From Penaeicola halotolerans (lineage in GTDB: Bacteria; Bacteroidota; Bacteroidia; Cytophagales; Cyclobacteriaceae), in NCBI RefSeq assembly GCF_016464625.1, contig NZ_JAEAGO010000001.1, positions 868,001-932,000 on the forward strand: 64,000 nucleotides of DNA. The letters are read 5' to 3'. This document shows, in pieces, positions 9,201-16,547 of the stretch. The translations under genes and the position numbers were made by a program. Every line of letters begins with the position of its first letter. Position 1 is the first letter of the stretch. The notes beneath the pieces were generated by a model, which ran no database searches, was not told the DNA's origin, and saw nothing but the letters and a program-made list of their open reading frames with translations.

Positions 9201-9726
9201 TTTCGGAGAAATTGAAGCGATTGACAACATTTTGAATGTTCTCAAAAACAGCAGTGGGAAAAATGAATTTGACCAATGGCTTTCCAACAAAAGTTTGGAA
9301 GAGAAACAAATCGGATTGATTAGTTTTTACGGAAAGCAAATTCACTACATCAATAAAATGCTCAAAGAAAAACATAGTGAAGTTCCAATTCGCTTAAGCA
9401 CGGTTGATAGATTTCAAGGAATGGAAAGGAACATCATCATTGTTTCAATGGTGCGTAGCAACAAATTGGCATCTTTTCAAGGTCAACAACCAGATGAAAT
9501 TTATGGCGAATTAGGCTATCCATTGCAAGAAAGCTTAGGTTTTGCGGAATCGCCTAACCGTTTGAATGTTGCTTTATCAAGAGCAAGACGATTACTTATT
9601 GTTGTTGGGAATAGTGAACATTTTTGCAGAAAAGATATATACAAAAACGTTTTTGAAACCATACAACAGAACGGAAAAATAATTAGTGCAGAAGAATTAC
9701 AAAACGCAGTTGAACAAAATGGATAG
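6298..9726 (+). CDS. SF1 helicase (UPF1/DNA2/NAM7-like), defence-type
   Basis: 1142 residues. The first ~590 residues match no domain I recognise; they are Lys/Glu-rich and contain apparent repeated beta-hairpin units (for example around 290-470). The C-terminal half is a complete SF1B helicase: Walker A GPPGTGKS (618-625), motif Ia TSETNLAVDNAIDRL, Walker B IMDEAS (DEAS 811-814), motif III GDHRQLPP (from 835), QYRMHP, TVDRFQGMERN and NVALSRARRLLIVVGN. It is probably an ATP-driven nucleic-acid translocase. Its end overlaps the start of the WxW/DarT gene by 8 bases, so translation is coupled. Base composition is much more AT-rich than flanking housekeeping genes. I infer a role in phage defence from the company it keeps. 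Confidence 0.9.
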   Translation: MNQKDVWKKYITAQSKILEHKSRPIGIDTTKSVQLNGLKLHLSIDQEIFKQVFKKEVEQIFNIQNFDFENGYIQTSVANTTNITSERLSKLKELAEICYIDFNENPVIEGTITGQENSSKEELKNIIGELPTSYHFKNSGLIFLTLDEWNRSSQIQGLKFNKKVGAVFSIKPSLSFLISTFYRNIEIAQQGNRIIVEGELHQNVYEVFEKHFGLAKRGNELIFTFENKDILKRKIDELEIKGITLPQPKENCLHFNYDGKFYEQHESDLNFETFRLKRVLKKYFPDNPFDINYKTEYSFDFRKLDKGIDELERNEDVFWNRLFSEIHGDEFQVSQIHRTISFDFETESELIDKLNHIKSFSFFEIYDRGDTHKYKFNIKFETGLHELQSNLKKELPNLNTKLIANGEKLIFRQFYQTENKTEILARLNNQLNDFVDSESFDCTINDTFQEKYLCEENFELKVEQEEEKLSKLLREEFYFGNPQKEKFYLGKLQKVDYPDLYFVVDEERIEEVKENISEETVKAIFPDLKGEKDKIKRLEDTVLKLDDEKTKLPNDNAKVFLYDSSKAKVIENIDYLLSKTSNEWQDFENNLFSQSLNESQRQAIYKSLYADELALIQGPPGTGKSTAIAEIIWQHIRKEPKQKILLTSETNLAVDNAIDRLKNGQNNVVKPIRFGNTDNLESEGYFYSLEAIENWQKSNSNENNTVSQWVNNIADRVKFQNDELIDSALDKWKNHLQKPNTQTKKLFAEKYLEYVNLIGATGSSIGKLNSENKWTSFFRSYLNVFNRKSYQENDYKSCNRTNINFDTVIMDEASKATPPELALPVLFGKKSIIVGDHRQLPPMIDGEEIKDLLVSIGEKALAKTLSHKEFEISQFERLFKDIDDSIKGTFDTQYRMHPAINEAISQFYKDDGGLKCGLPLEETYHNSFDKWDSRYHGLQYKNILTPETHTIWVNVTTPEIQEGTSRVNFGEIEAIDNILNVLKNSSGKNEFDQWLSNKSLEEKQIGLISFYGKQIHYINKMLKEKHSEVPIRLSTVDRFQGMERNIIIVSMVRSNKLASFQGQQPDEIYGELGYPLQESLGFAESPNRLNVALSRARRLLIVVGNSEHFCRKDIYKNVFETIQQNGKIISAEELQNAVEQNG

Positions 9727-12700
9727 CACTAAAGAAACATACGCAACATTTTCGTTTGAGTGGACTATAAAATCCACTTCTTGCCAAATTCAATATAGAA
9801 AAGCATTTAATATCAATGAAATTGATGAAATCATCTGTTCAATCATCAATGCAAAAGGAAATGAAATAAAATTTCCAGAATTAGGAATTTTGTTAGGTTT
9901 CAACTTACAAGATTTGGCTGAAATAGATATTTTTAAAATCTATCTGAAAGGACTAACCGAATACAATCTTATTGCAGTAAGTGAAAAGGAACAGAAAATT
10001 CAATTAACAAAGTTTGGTCAAGAAGCTATACATAGTAAACTCAAATACAAATACTACTTTGCCACAACTGAATTATTTCTAAATCAAACCGCCACAGGCG
10101 AATATTTTGATTTTTCTTTCAAAAATGTTTTTGACATAGAAAATCATTTAACTCACGGAAGAGAGTATAAAGAACAGACACTTGAAAATCCTGAATTAAA
10201 GCAAAAACTTCAATTCCAACTTTTCGGGAACGATATTTACAAAGGCGAGATAGTTGAACTTTACGAAAGCCAATCAAGAATAAGTTACAAAACCATTTCC
10301 CTACAATGCGAAATTACTGGATTTTATAATTCGTTAGAACTTTCAATTTTTAAATCAGGTTCAAACAAACCCGAAATTCAATTTTTAATTGGACTACCCG
10401 AAAATGCAGAATTTAAAAGCAAGTTGCTACGACAAGGAATGTATCATCACATTCTTTCAGCGAAAGCTTTAATTACCAAACAAGACATTGAAACATATAT
10501 TGACTTATGGAATTGGAAAGAACTTGCAGGTAATCAAAAACTTGATTGGAATGACAACACTATTTTTGAATTGTTTCGTGAAAATGGAGACGGTGGAATT
10601 TGGAGCATTATTTCTGAAAAAGCACCAATTGAAAGTATTAAATCCGTAATTGAGAAATACGATGATTATTGGAATTGGACAACGCTTACAGAAAGATTTG
10701 ATGATGAATTTATAAAAAAACAAATTGAAACCTTTGATTGGGATTTTGAAGAACTTTCATATAAAGAAATCGAACTTGTAACGTCCTTACTTTCAGATTT
10801 AAACCTAAAAGAAAAAGGTTGGGATTGGAACTATTTGTCAAAAAATCTTCCTGACAAATTTATTGAAGACCATATTGAAGATTTTCCTTGGGATTTTTAT
10901 GTTATTACGGAAAGTAAAAATGAGGTTTTCAAAAATACCTTTATCAAATACCGGAACAAACTTGAAACGCTAATTTCAAAAAATTGGAATTGGAAATTAA
11001 TTTCAGAAGAAATCAATCTCAATTTTCTACATAAAAACATTTCGGGACTTACGAGTAAATTGAATTGGCACACGGTTTTAAATCGTTTTTTCATCAATGA
11101 AGAATTAACAGCAAAATGTTTGAATGATGAGTCATTTAAAACACTTTTAAAGTTGCATTTGCCCGAAAATTTTGTTGTTGCTCATCAAAAGTATCTTTGG
11201 ACACCAGACCTTATAGATTTTTTTGAAAATCAAAATTTGATTCAATGGGAAACTCAAAAATACATTAACGGATTTGACACAAATGAAAACGTTGAATGGA
11301 GCAAACCTATTTTTCAGAAGTATCACAATCGTATCACTACAGAAAATGGTTTTTTGAATGTAAGCCAACAAATTTCTGATTACAGTTTGATTGGCGCCTT
11401 TCCGGACTTCGCTTGGAATTGGGAAGGAATTTCACAAAATAAGAAACTGATTAGCAACGCTACATTTATTGAAAAAGCTTTTCTTGGAGAATTTTCATAT
11501 TCAAACAATTTGCTTTGGAATGAAATTCTATCGCAATCATCTTTTAATGTTTCGTTTTGGAATAAAAACTTAGATGCTTTTTACAAGGCAACAGAAAGCG
11601 AAAAACAAAATCAATTTTGGAGTTTGTTAACCAAAAAACAAAATGCTGATTTTGAATTCATTTTTGAAAACAAGGAGTTTCCTTGGGATTGGAGTTTCAT
11701 TACAGAAAACAGTTCGATAGAAACAATTCTTGATAGTTTTGAAGATGATGAACTATTTGATAAATGGGATTGGGAAATAGCAACCCGAAAAATTAACAAG
11801 GACACTATTCTCGAACTATTAGAAGATATTGCACAATACGTTGATTGGAAGTATCTGATAAACGATGTTTTTACAATAGAGAACGAGCTTGCAATAGATA
11901 AACAACTTCCAAAAATTGCAGCTTGCTTGACTGTTGTAGAATCGGAGAAACGTAAAGAGTATTGGAAAGACATAACTTGCAAAATTCCCTTTGAAACCTT
12001 ATTCCCTATTGTTCAGGCAACAATTCAGTTAGATGTTTTTGAATGGGATTGGGATTTTATTTCCAATCATAAACTTTTTCCAACCGACATTAGAACACTT
12101 AATCAATTCAGAGAAAAAATAAATTGGAAGATTTTTACTGAAAGCTATGCCATTAAACAAAAATTTAGCCCTGATAGTTGGGATAGTGGCAAACAATGGT
12201 TCAGTAATATAGACCGCTATTTACAACAATTTGAAGATTATTGGAATTGGCAGGTTTTATCTAAAAACGGAAGTATTAATTACAACAGGCTTTTATTACA
12301 GAAATACAAAACTGAAAATTGGGATTGGGATTACTTAACCGAATTTGGAGGTTTTCTAACTAAACAGAAAAGAGATAAAGAGAACGAAAATTATTTAGAA
12401 CAACTTGTCAAGCAATTTCCAGAAATCAAATTTGATATTCTTTCCAAACGGAAGGACATAAAAATTGATAGCAGTTTAATTCTTTCAAACAAAGACAAAA
12501 ATTGGGATTGGCAAGTTTTATCAGAAAATGAAAAAGCAGAAATCTCTAACGAACTTATTCTTGAATTAAAAGACAAGAATTGGGATTGGCAAGCGCTTTC
12601 AAAACGTAGAAATATTGAGTTCAGCAATGAAACGCTTTTACAACTTTTAGACAAAGATTGGGATTGGAATTACTTATCCGAAAACACAAATCTTGTATTT

Positions 12701-14155
12701 ACTGGTGAATTCATTGAGAAAACAAAAGCAAAATCTTGGAACTGGAAATTAGTCTCAAGACATAAGTCATTTTCACCGTCAGTCGAAATTCTAACGCTAA
12801 CCAAAGATTATGATTTAGATTGGGAATACATATCTAAACATCCTAATCTAAATCCGACTAAAGAAATAATTGCCAAATTTGAAAACAAATGGCATTGGGA
12901 AAGTATTACAGAAAATCCGCAAATCAATTTTGACGATGTTGATTTTCTTGAACGATTTGCCGACAAATGGAATTGGCGTTTTATATGTGAATCGGGAAAA
13001 CTTGCATTGAATAACCAGATTCTAAACAAGTTCAAAGCACATTTAGAATGGAATTTGATTTCATCAAACACAAATTTGCAATTCACAAAAGAAATAATTC
13101 AAGAGTTCAAACAGTTTTGGAATTGGTCAAATCTAAAAGCAAACAAAAGAGTTGAAGAGCTTTTAGGTAGCTATGTTACAGAAGAAATTAACAAAAATGC
13201 AACTTTAAATTTCATTGATAAAATTGAACAACAATGGTCTGAATGGAAAGGAAGTATTTATCACTTTTCACATATTGACAATGCTGTTGAAATAATTAAA
13301 AACAGAAAAATACAAAGCAGAAATAAGGCGAACATAAAAGGTGATGCCGCAGGAAATGTTGTTCATCGTAGAGGCGATGCTCATAATTATGCACGCTTTT
13401 ATTTTAGACCACAAACACCAACACAGTTTTACAATGAGTTTTTAGGCAAAAACACAACAGATGGATATGAAACTCACGGTAATTGGGTTTCCTGGTATGA
13501 CAAAGCTAGAGGTCTAGGATTTCCAAAATGTCCAATTCCAATATTTTTTAGGTTTTCAATCAAGGAGGTTTTATTTATATACGATAAGAAATGTTGTGTA
13601 AGCAATGGAAATATGCAAGCGGATTCTACTCAATTCAATTCCATTGAAAAAATGATAGATAAATTCAATTTTGATTTTTTGTATTCAAATATGAGTTACG
13701 ACAAAGAGCACAATAGAAAGTATATGAATTACTCACAACAGGAATTTTTGGTTCAAGATGAACTTTCATTTAATGATTTATTCGACTTTGAAATTGTTTG
13801 TCCTTCGCAAGCAGACAGAACACTACTCATAAATTTGTTAGGAAATGAGCATAAAGACATTTTTTCAAAAATCGTTGTAGATAGAAGTTATTACAACAAT
13901 GAAAATCCAAGAGTAAGAATTGAAGAAGAAGATTCTGAATTGCACATTTCTACTAATTTTAACGGAGAAGGTTATTTTGTTCTGAACGGAGCGTCCGATA
14001 TAAAAGAAATGGAGATTCTTGTTGGTGATGTTACCAAAACAAGCAAAGACAAAATCATCTTTAAGTCAAACATTTCTCTTGGTAACGTAAAACAAAACAT
14101 ACAATTGAATTTTATAGATGAATCAAACAGAAGTTGGTTCGTATATGCGAAATGA
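9719..14155 (+). CDS. giant WxW-repeat protein with C-terminal DarT-like ADP-ribosyltransferase domain
   Basis: 1478 residues from the ATG at 9719, chosen because it overlaps the helicase stop; an earlier in-frame ATG at 9686 lies inside the helicase gene. Residues 1-260 include a possible winged-helix segment (LTKFGQEAIHSKLKYKYY). Residues ~265-1170 form about 25-30 repeats of 23-35 residues centred on WxW followed by LS or IS (for example NWDWQVLSENEKAEI, DWDWNYLSENTNLVF). Residues ~1178-1390 resemble DarT (DUF4433): IYHFSHIDNAVEIIKNRKIQSRN, FYFRPQTPTQFY, and QQEFLV, whose E1342 sits where DarT has its catalytic Glu. A last ~80 residues look beta-rich. DarT enzymes ADP-ribosylate thymidine in single-stranded DNA. 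The DarT call is remote but supported by the neighbouring DarG-like gene. Confidence 0.75.
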   Translation: MDSTKETYATFSFEWTIKSTSCQIQYRKAFNINEIDEIICSIINAKGNEIKFPELGILLGFNLQDLAEIDIFKIYLKGLTEYNLIAVSEKEQKIQLTKFGQEAIHSKLKYKYYFATTELFLNQTATGEYFDFSFKNVFDIENHLTHGREYKEQTLENPELKQKLQFQLFGNDIYKGEIVELYESQSRISYKTISLQCEITGFYNSLELSIFKSGSNKPEIQFLIGLPENAEFKSKLLRQGMYHHILSAKALITKQDIETYIDLWNWKELAGNQKLDWNDNTIFELFRENGDGGIWSIISEKAPIESIKSVIEKYDDYWNWTTLTERFDDEFIKKQIETFDWDFEELSYKEIELVTSLLSDLNLKEKGWDWNYLSKNLPDKFIEDHIEDFPWDFYVITESKNEVFKNTFIKYRNKLETLISKNWNWKLISEEINLNFLHKNISGLTSKLNWHTVLNRFFINEELTAKCLNDESFKTLLKLHLPENFVVAHQKYLWTPDLIDFFENQNLIQWETQKYINGFDTNENVEWSKPIFQKYHNRITTENGFLNVSQQISDYSLIGAFPDFAWNWEGISQNKKLISNATFIEKAFLGEFSYSNNLLWNEILSQSSFNVSFWNKNLDAFYKATESEKQNQFWSLLTKKQNADFEFIFENKEFPWDWSFITENSSIETILDSFEDDELFDKWDWEIATRKINKDTILELLEDIAQYVDWKYLINDVFTIENELAIDKQLPKIAACLTVVESEKRKEYWKDITCKIPFETLFPIVQATIQLDVFEWDWDFISNHKLFPTDIRTLNQFREKINWKIFTESYAIKQKFSPDSWDSGKQWFSNIDRYLQQFEDYWNWQVLSKNGSINYNRLLLQKYKTENWDWDYLTEFGGFLTKQKRDKENENYLEQLVKQFPEIKFDILSKRKDIKIDSSLILSNKDKNWDWQVLSENEKAEISNELILELKDKNWDWQALSKRRNIEFSNETLLQLLDKDWDWNYLSENTNLVFTGEFIEKTKAKSWNWKLVSRHKSFSPSVEILTLTKDYDLDWEYISKHPNLNPTKEIIAKFENKWHWESITENPQINFDDVDFLERFADKWNWRFICESGKLALNNQILNKFKAHLEWNLISSNTNLQFTKEIIQEFKQFWNWSNLKANKRVEELLGSYVTEEINKNATLNFIDKIEQQWSEWKGSIYHFSHIDNAVEIIKNRKIQSRNKANIKGDAAGNVVHRRGDAHNYARFYFRPQTPTQFYNEFLGKNTTDGYETHGNWVSWYDKARGLGFPKCPIPIFFRFSIKEVLFIYDKKCCVSNGNMQADSTQFNSIEKMIDKFNFDFLYSNMSYDKEHNRKYMNYSQQEFLVQDELSFNDLFDFEIVCPSQADRTLLINLLGNEHKDIFSKIVVDRSYYNNENPRVRIEEEDSELHISTNFNGEGYFVLNGASDIKEMEILVGDVTKTSKDKIIFKSNISLGNVKQNIQLNFIDESNRSWFVYAK

Positions 14156-14190
14156 TAAGTTTTATCTTTGTGAATTATACAGTATAACAA

Positions 14191-14862
14191 ATGGCAATAA
14201 AACATATAAAAGGAAATATTTTTAATTCAAAGTGTCAAACCATTGTTAACACAGTAAATTGTGTTGGCGTAATGGGAAAAGGAATTGCTTTTGTGCATAG
14301 ACTTCGATATCCTAAAATGTATGAGGAATACAAAGAGCATTGTAAAAATAAACTCATTAAAACAGGCTCTTTGTGGCTTTATACAAAACAGGAAAATGCA
14401 CCGTGGATTTTAAGTTTCCCGACAAAATTTCATTGGAAATATCCAAGCAAAATAGAATGGATTGAACAAGGTTTGCAAAAGTTTGTGGAAACCTACGACA
14501 AGAAAGGTATTACTTCAATAGCATTTCCTTTACTTGGAACGCATAACGGTGGATTGGATAGAAACCAAGTAAAACGTCTTATGGACGAGTATTTAGGCAA
14601 ATGTTCCATAGACATTGAAATTTACGACTATGACCCAAATGCAAATGACGACTTGTTTTCTTCTTTCAAAGCAAAATGGTTGTCGTTAGACGAAAAGACA
14701 ATAAAAGCAGAGACAGGTATTCAACCACAATATGCACGAAAAATATCAGAGATAATTCAAAACGGAGAAGCAAATTCAATGATTTCATTAGCCAATTATG
14801 ACGGAATTGGCGAAAAGACATTAGAAAAAGCGTTTAACTATGTATTGAACAGACCAAAATGA
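14191..14862 (+). CDS. darG: DarG-like macrodomain antitoxin with short C-terminal HhH-like tail
   Basis: 223 residues. Residues 1-150 form a macrodomain of the DarG type, with NTVNCVGVMGKGIA (residues ~20-33), FPTKFHW with K79 at the position of the DarG catalytic lysine, and PLLGTHNGGLD. DarG removes ADP-ribose from thymidine and so reverses DarT. Known DarG proteins carry a longer C-terminal DarT-binding domain. Here the C-terminus is only about 70 residues and contains a helix-hairpin-helix-like YDGIGEKTLEKA. It starts 35 bases after the WxW-DarT gene and is the last gene of the operon. Confidence 0.85.
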   Translation: MAIKHIKGNIFNSKCQTIVNTVNCVGVMGKGIAFVHRLRYPKMYEEYKEHCKNKLIKTGSLWLYTKQENAPWILSFPTKFHWKYPSKIEWIEQGLQKFVETYDKKGITSIAFPLLGTHNGGLDRNQVKRLMDEYLGKCSIDIEIYDYDPNANDDLFSSFKAKWLSLDEKTIKAETGIQPQYARKISEIIQNGEANSMISLANYDGIGEKTLEKAFNYVLNRPK

Positions 14863-14876
14863 AAAGCCAACGCATA

Positions 14877-14941
14877 AAGCAAGCACATTTGCAAACCACA
14901 CAAGCCGACACGCAGCCCAAAGTTTGCAAAAGAGCTTGCTT
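14877..14941. repeat. imperfect palindrome downstream of the DarG-like gene
   Basis: Arms AAGCAAGC-ACA-TTTGCAAAC (14877-14896) and GTTTGCAAA-AGA-GCTTGCTT (14922-14941) with a 25-nt loop. Design and arm length match the palindrome at 6202-6266, but the paired sequence differs, which looks like compensatory change in a structured element. It could also serve as a terminator, but no T-run follows. Confidence 0.8.
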
Positions 14942-14958
14942 TTCACCAACCCAAGAGA

Positions 14959-14979
14959 AAAAGAAATTTTAAAAAATGC
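14959..14979. repeat. right copy of the 21-bp inverted repeat
   Basis: Exact reverse complement of 6169-6189; the inner part reads GAAATTTTAAAAAATGC. It lies outside the right palindrome and about 80 bases before the end of the group II intron remnant. Confidence 0.8.
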
Positions 14980-15110
14980 CCCACCACACGACAAAAGACA
15001 ATGAAAAACGTAGCATCAAATAGACCGAAAAACTACGGAAGACAAGTAAGCACTGGTGGTAATCGAGTAGACTGCCCCGCCAGTAGATACTGACGGGGAG
15101 AGCCTCTCAC

Positions 15111-15143
15111 ACCACTGTACGTACGGGTCTCGTATACAGCGGT
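15111..15143 (-). ncRNA. group II intron domain V-like hairpin
   Basis: On the minus strand ACCGCTGT pairs with ACAGTGGT (one G-U), followed by a bulge and a TACG/CGTA upper stem capped by a short loop. It sits immediately after the maturase stop and is followed by a domain VI-like hairpin (about 15064-15100). Position and shape match domain V. It is a remnant, not an active ribozyme, because the 5' domains are absent. Confidence 0.7.
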
Positions 15144-15626
15144 TCATTGAATTGTAGGTTGCGTTTTAAGGTAATAGGAAAGCATAGATTCATAACCTTT
15201 TCTTCTTAGGCGTGATAAAGTGATAGTAGTCGTTAGAATTGGACTCTGAGCCACTGCCCATCCCCCTTTTCGAGTTCTACTCCATGCATAGGCATGGTCT
15301 CGATCTACTCCCAGTCTAATCAGGTTTTTACGTTTCCGCTCTGGCTTCTTCCAGTCGTGCCAGATACAGTAGCGAAGTCGGTTTCGTAACCACTCATCGA
15401 GTGATTTAAGCTTTGCTTGGATACTGGCAAGGCGGTAATTATTTACCCACCCTCTCCATACCTCTTCCAACTTCCTCAGCCGTTCTTCAAAACTATAAGG
15501 TTTGGTTTTCTTGGTGATATGCTTGAGCTTGCGTTTGAGGGAATCCCAGCTATTCTTTTTCACTACCAATTGGTATTTTCCTTTGACATCTTTTTCGTAT
15601 GTGGGTACAAATGTATGTCCCAGCAA
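15144..15626 (-). pseudogene. C-terminal fragment of a group II intron reverse transcriptase/maturase
   Basis: About 160 codons covering the maturase (X/GIIM) region: SFEERLRKLEEVWRGWVNNYRLASIQAKLKSLDEWLRNRLRYCIWHDWKKPERK, then GVDRDHAYAWSRTRKGGWAVAQSPIL...LRRKGYESML, the classic C-terminus of bacterial IEPs. The reverse transcriptase palm with its YADD box is missing. The ATG at the 5' end is an internal Met, not a true start. The frame is cut at the R2 boundary (15628). Confidence 0.85.
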
Positions 15627-15627
15627 C

Positions 15628-15947
15628 TCAAAACAAGACGATCATCATGGACTTAAACATCACACTCAAACTAGACGAAGACCTCATCGAAAAACTCAAA
15701 GCCTACGCCCAAGAGAAAAACATGAGCATCTCCCTCCTGCTAGAGTCATATGCAAACAAATAGCCGAGTGGCCAGACTACATGCGCTACCTCTCCTCTAA
15801 GATGGAGCTCCCACTTGACTTTGACGCCAGAGAAGTCTACCGCTACCTACTCAATAAGCAGTACACGGCAAGTGATGACTAAAACATCCTACAGCACATA
15901 ATATCATCTTCAAAAAAATTATACTATAGGCTCTCTCCGAGCCTATT
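15628..15947 (+). repeat. direct repeat R2 (right flank of the island)
   Basis: Near-identical copy of 5494-5816. Similarity begins at TCAAAACAAGA, immediately beside the truncated intron, and ends in the terminator. Together with R1 it brackets about 9.8 kb. Homologous recombination between the copies would excise the whole island and leave one copy. Confidence 0.9.
15647..15882 (+). pseudogene. frameshifted second copy of the DUF6364-like gene
   Basis: Same sequence as 5513-5749 apart from a few substitutions and one missing C. The intact copy reads TATGCCAAACAA; this one reads TATGCAAACAA. The frame therefore stops at 15761-15763 after 38 codons (ending SYANK). The rest of the coding sequence is preserved out of frame, so the inactivation is recent. 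Confidence 0.9.
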
Positions 15948-15952
15948 TTTTA
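15927..15952 (+). terminator. terminator of the R2 copy
   Basis: Stem TAGGCTC/GAGCCTA with the loop TCTCC and then TTTTTTAT; the duplicate of the terminator at 5794. Confidence 0.8.
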
Positions 15953-16048
15953 TATATAAACAAATTTTTATAAGATATCATTTGGAAATATACTCATATT
16001 TCATAATTTTATTTCAAATTATTTAATCCTTATCTATAAAAATTAACA

Positions 16049-16522
16049 ATGAATGGTAATGAATATTATTGGTTTAAGCTAATCAATTACTGGGTAAATG
16101 TTCGATATAAGAATGGTCTAAGCATACCTTTTATTCTTGGTGCTAGAACATTAATAGATAATAAATATAAAATAAATGAAAAAAGTGTGTCTGAATTACT
16201 TTATGATATAAAAAACTCTGAGGCTGAAGATATAATAACAATTCAACACTGTGCAGATATCGGTGAATATGTATTAGGAATTAATGATAGAAAAAATCCA
16301 AAAATTGGAGATTATATTAAAAATGAAAAAACTGGAGAAACAAGAATAATAAGGGCAATAAATACGAACGTACTAGGTAAATCATTTGATGATCTTATAG
16401 AATCATTAACAAGACGGTATACAAATTCACTTTCATATAATTTGATCTCAAGAAATGATTTTAATTGGACTACTTTTACAGATTATGACTTGGAAATAAT
16501 TAATAATGTATTCAATAGATAA
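16049..16522 (+). CDS. hypothetical protein, AT-rich gene
   Basis: 157 residues, family not recognised. Soluble, mixed alpha/beta composition with many Ile, Asn and Tyr, and no signal peptide or membrane helix. Codon use is strongly A/T-ending, unlike the genes from 17.1 kb onward, which suggests recent acquisition. It is followed after 25 bases by a small membrane-protein gene of the same composition, so the two may be one unit. The upstream AT-rich 90 bases show no clear Bacteroidota promoter box. Confidence 0.6.
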   Translation: MNGNEYYWFKLINYWVNVRYKNGLSIPFILGARTLIDNKYKINEKSVSELLYDIKNSEAEDIITIQHCADIGEYVLGINDRKNPKIGDYIKNEKTGETRIIRAINTNVLGKSFDDLIESLTRRYTNSLSYNLISRNDFNWTTFTDYDLEIINNVFNR

Positions 16523-16547
16523 TTCTCATATAATTTAAAAAATAAAA

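Larger units (their letters stand above)
15062..15627 (-). mobile_element. 5'-truncated group II intron (3' part of the maturase gene, domains V and VI)
   Basis: Read on the minus strand, the fragment contains the end of a reverse transcriptase/maturase, then a domain V-like hairpin directly after the stop codon, then a domain VI-like hairpin (CTCCCCG/CGGGG arms) and a 3' end reading CAGTCTACTCGAT, as in many bacterial introns of this class. Everything upstream, including domains I-III and the RT fingers and palm, is missing. The break lies at the edge of repeat R2. The fragment cannot be autonomously mobile. Confidence 0.8.

Noticed and set aside
14863-15061. Integron cassette with a classical attC site
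   Set aside because: The palindrome is attC-like in design, but no conserved GTTRRRY core was found at the expected place and no integron integrase is in the window. Kept only as an analogy.
15417-15656. 79-codon plus-strand frame
   Set aside because: Antisense shadow of the maturase fragment.
15502-15882. 126-codon frame ending in the DUF6364-like C-terminus
   Set aside because: It is open only because of the frameshift in the R2 copy, joining antisense intron sequence to the out-of-frame tail. Not a real fusion gene.
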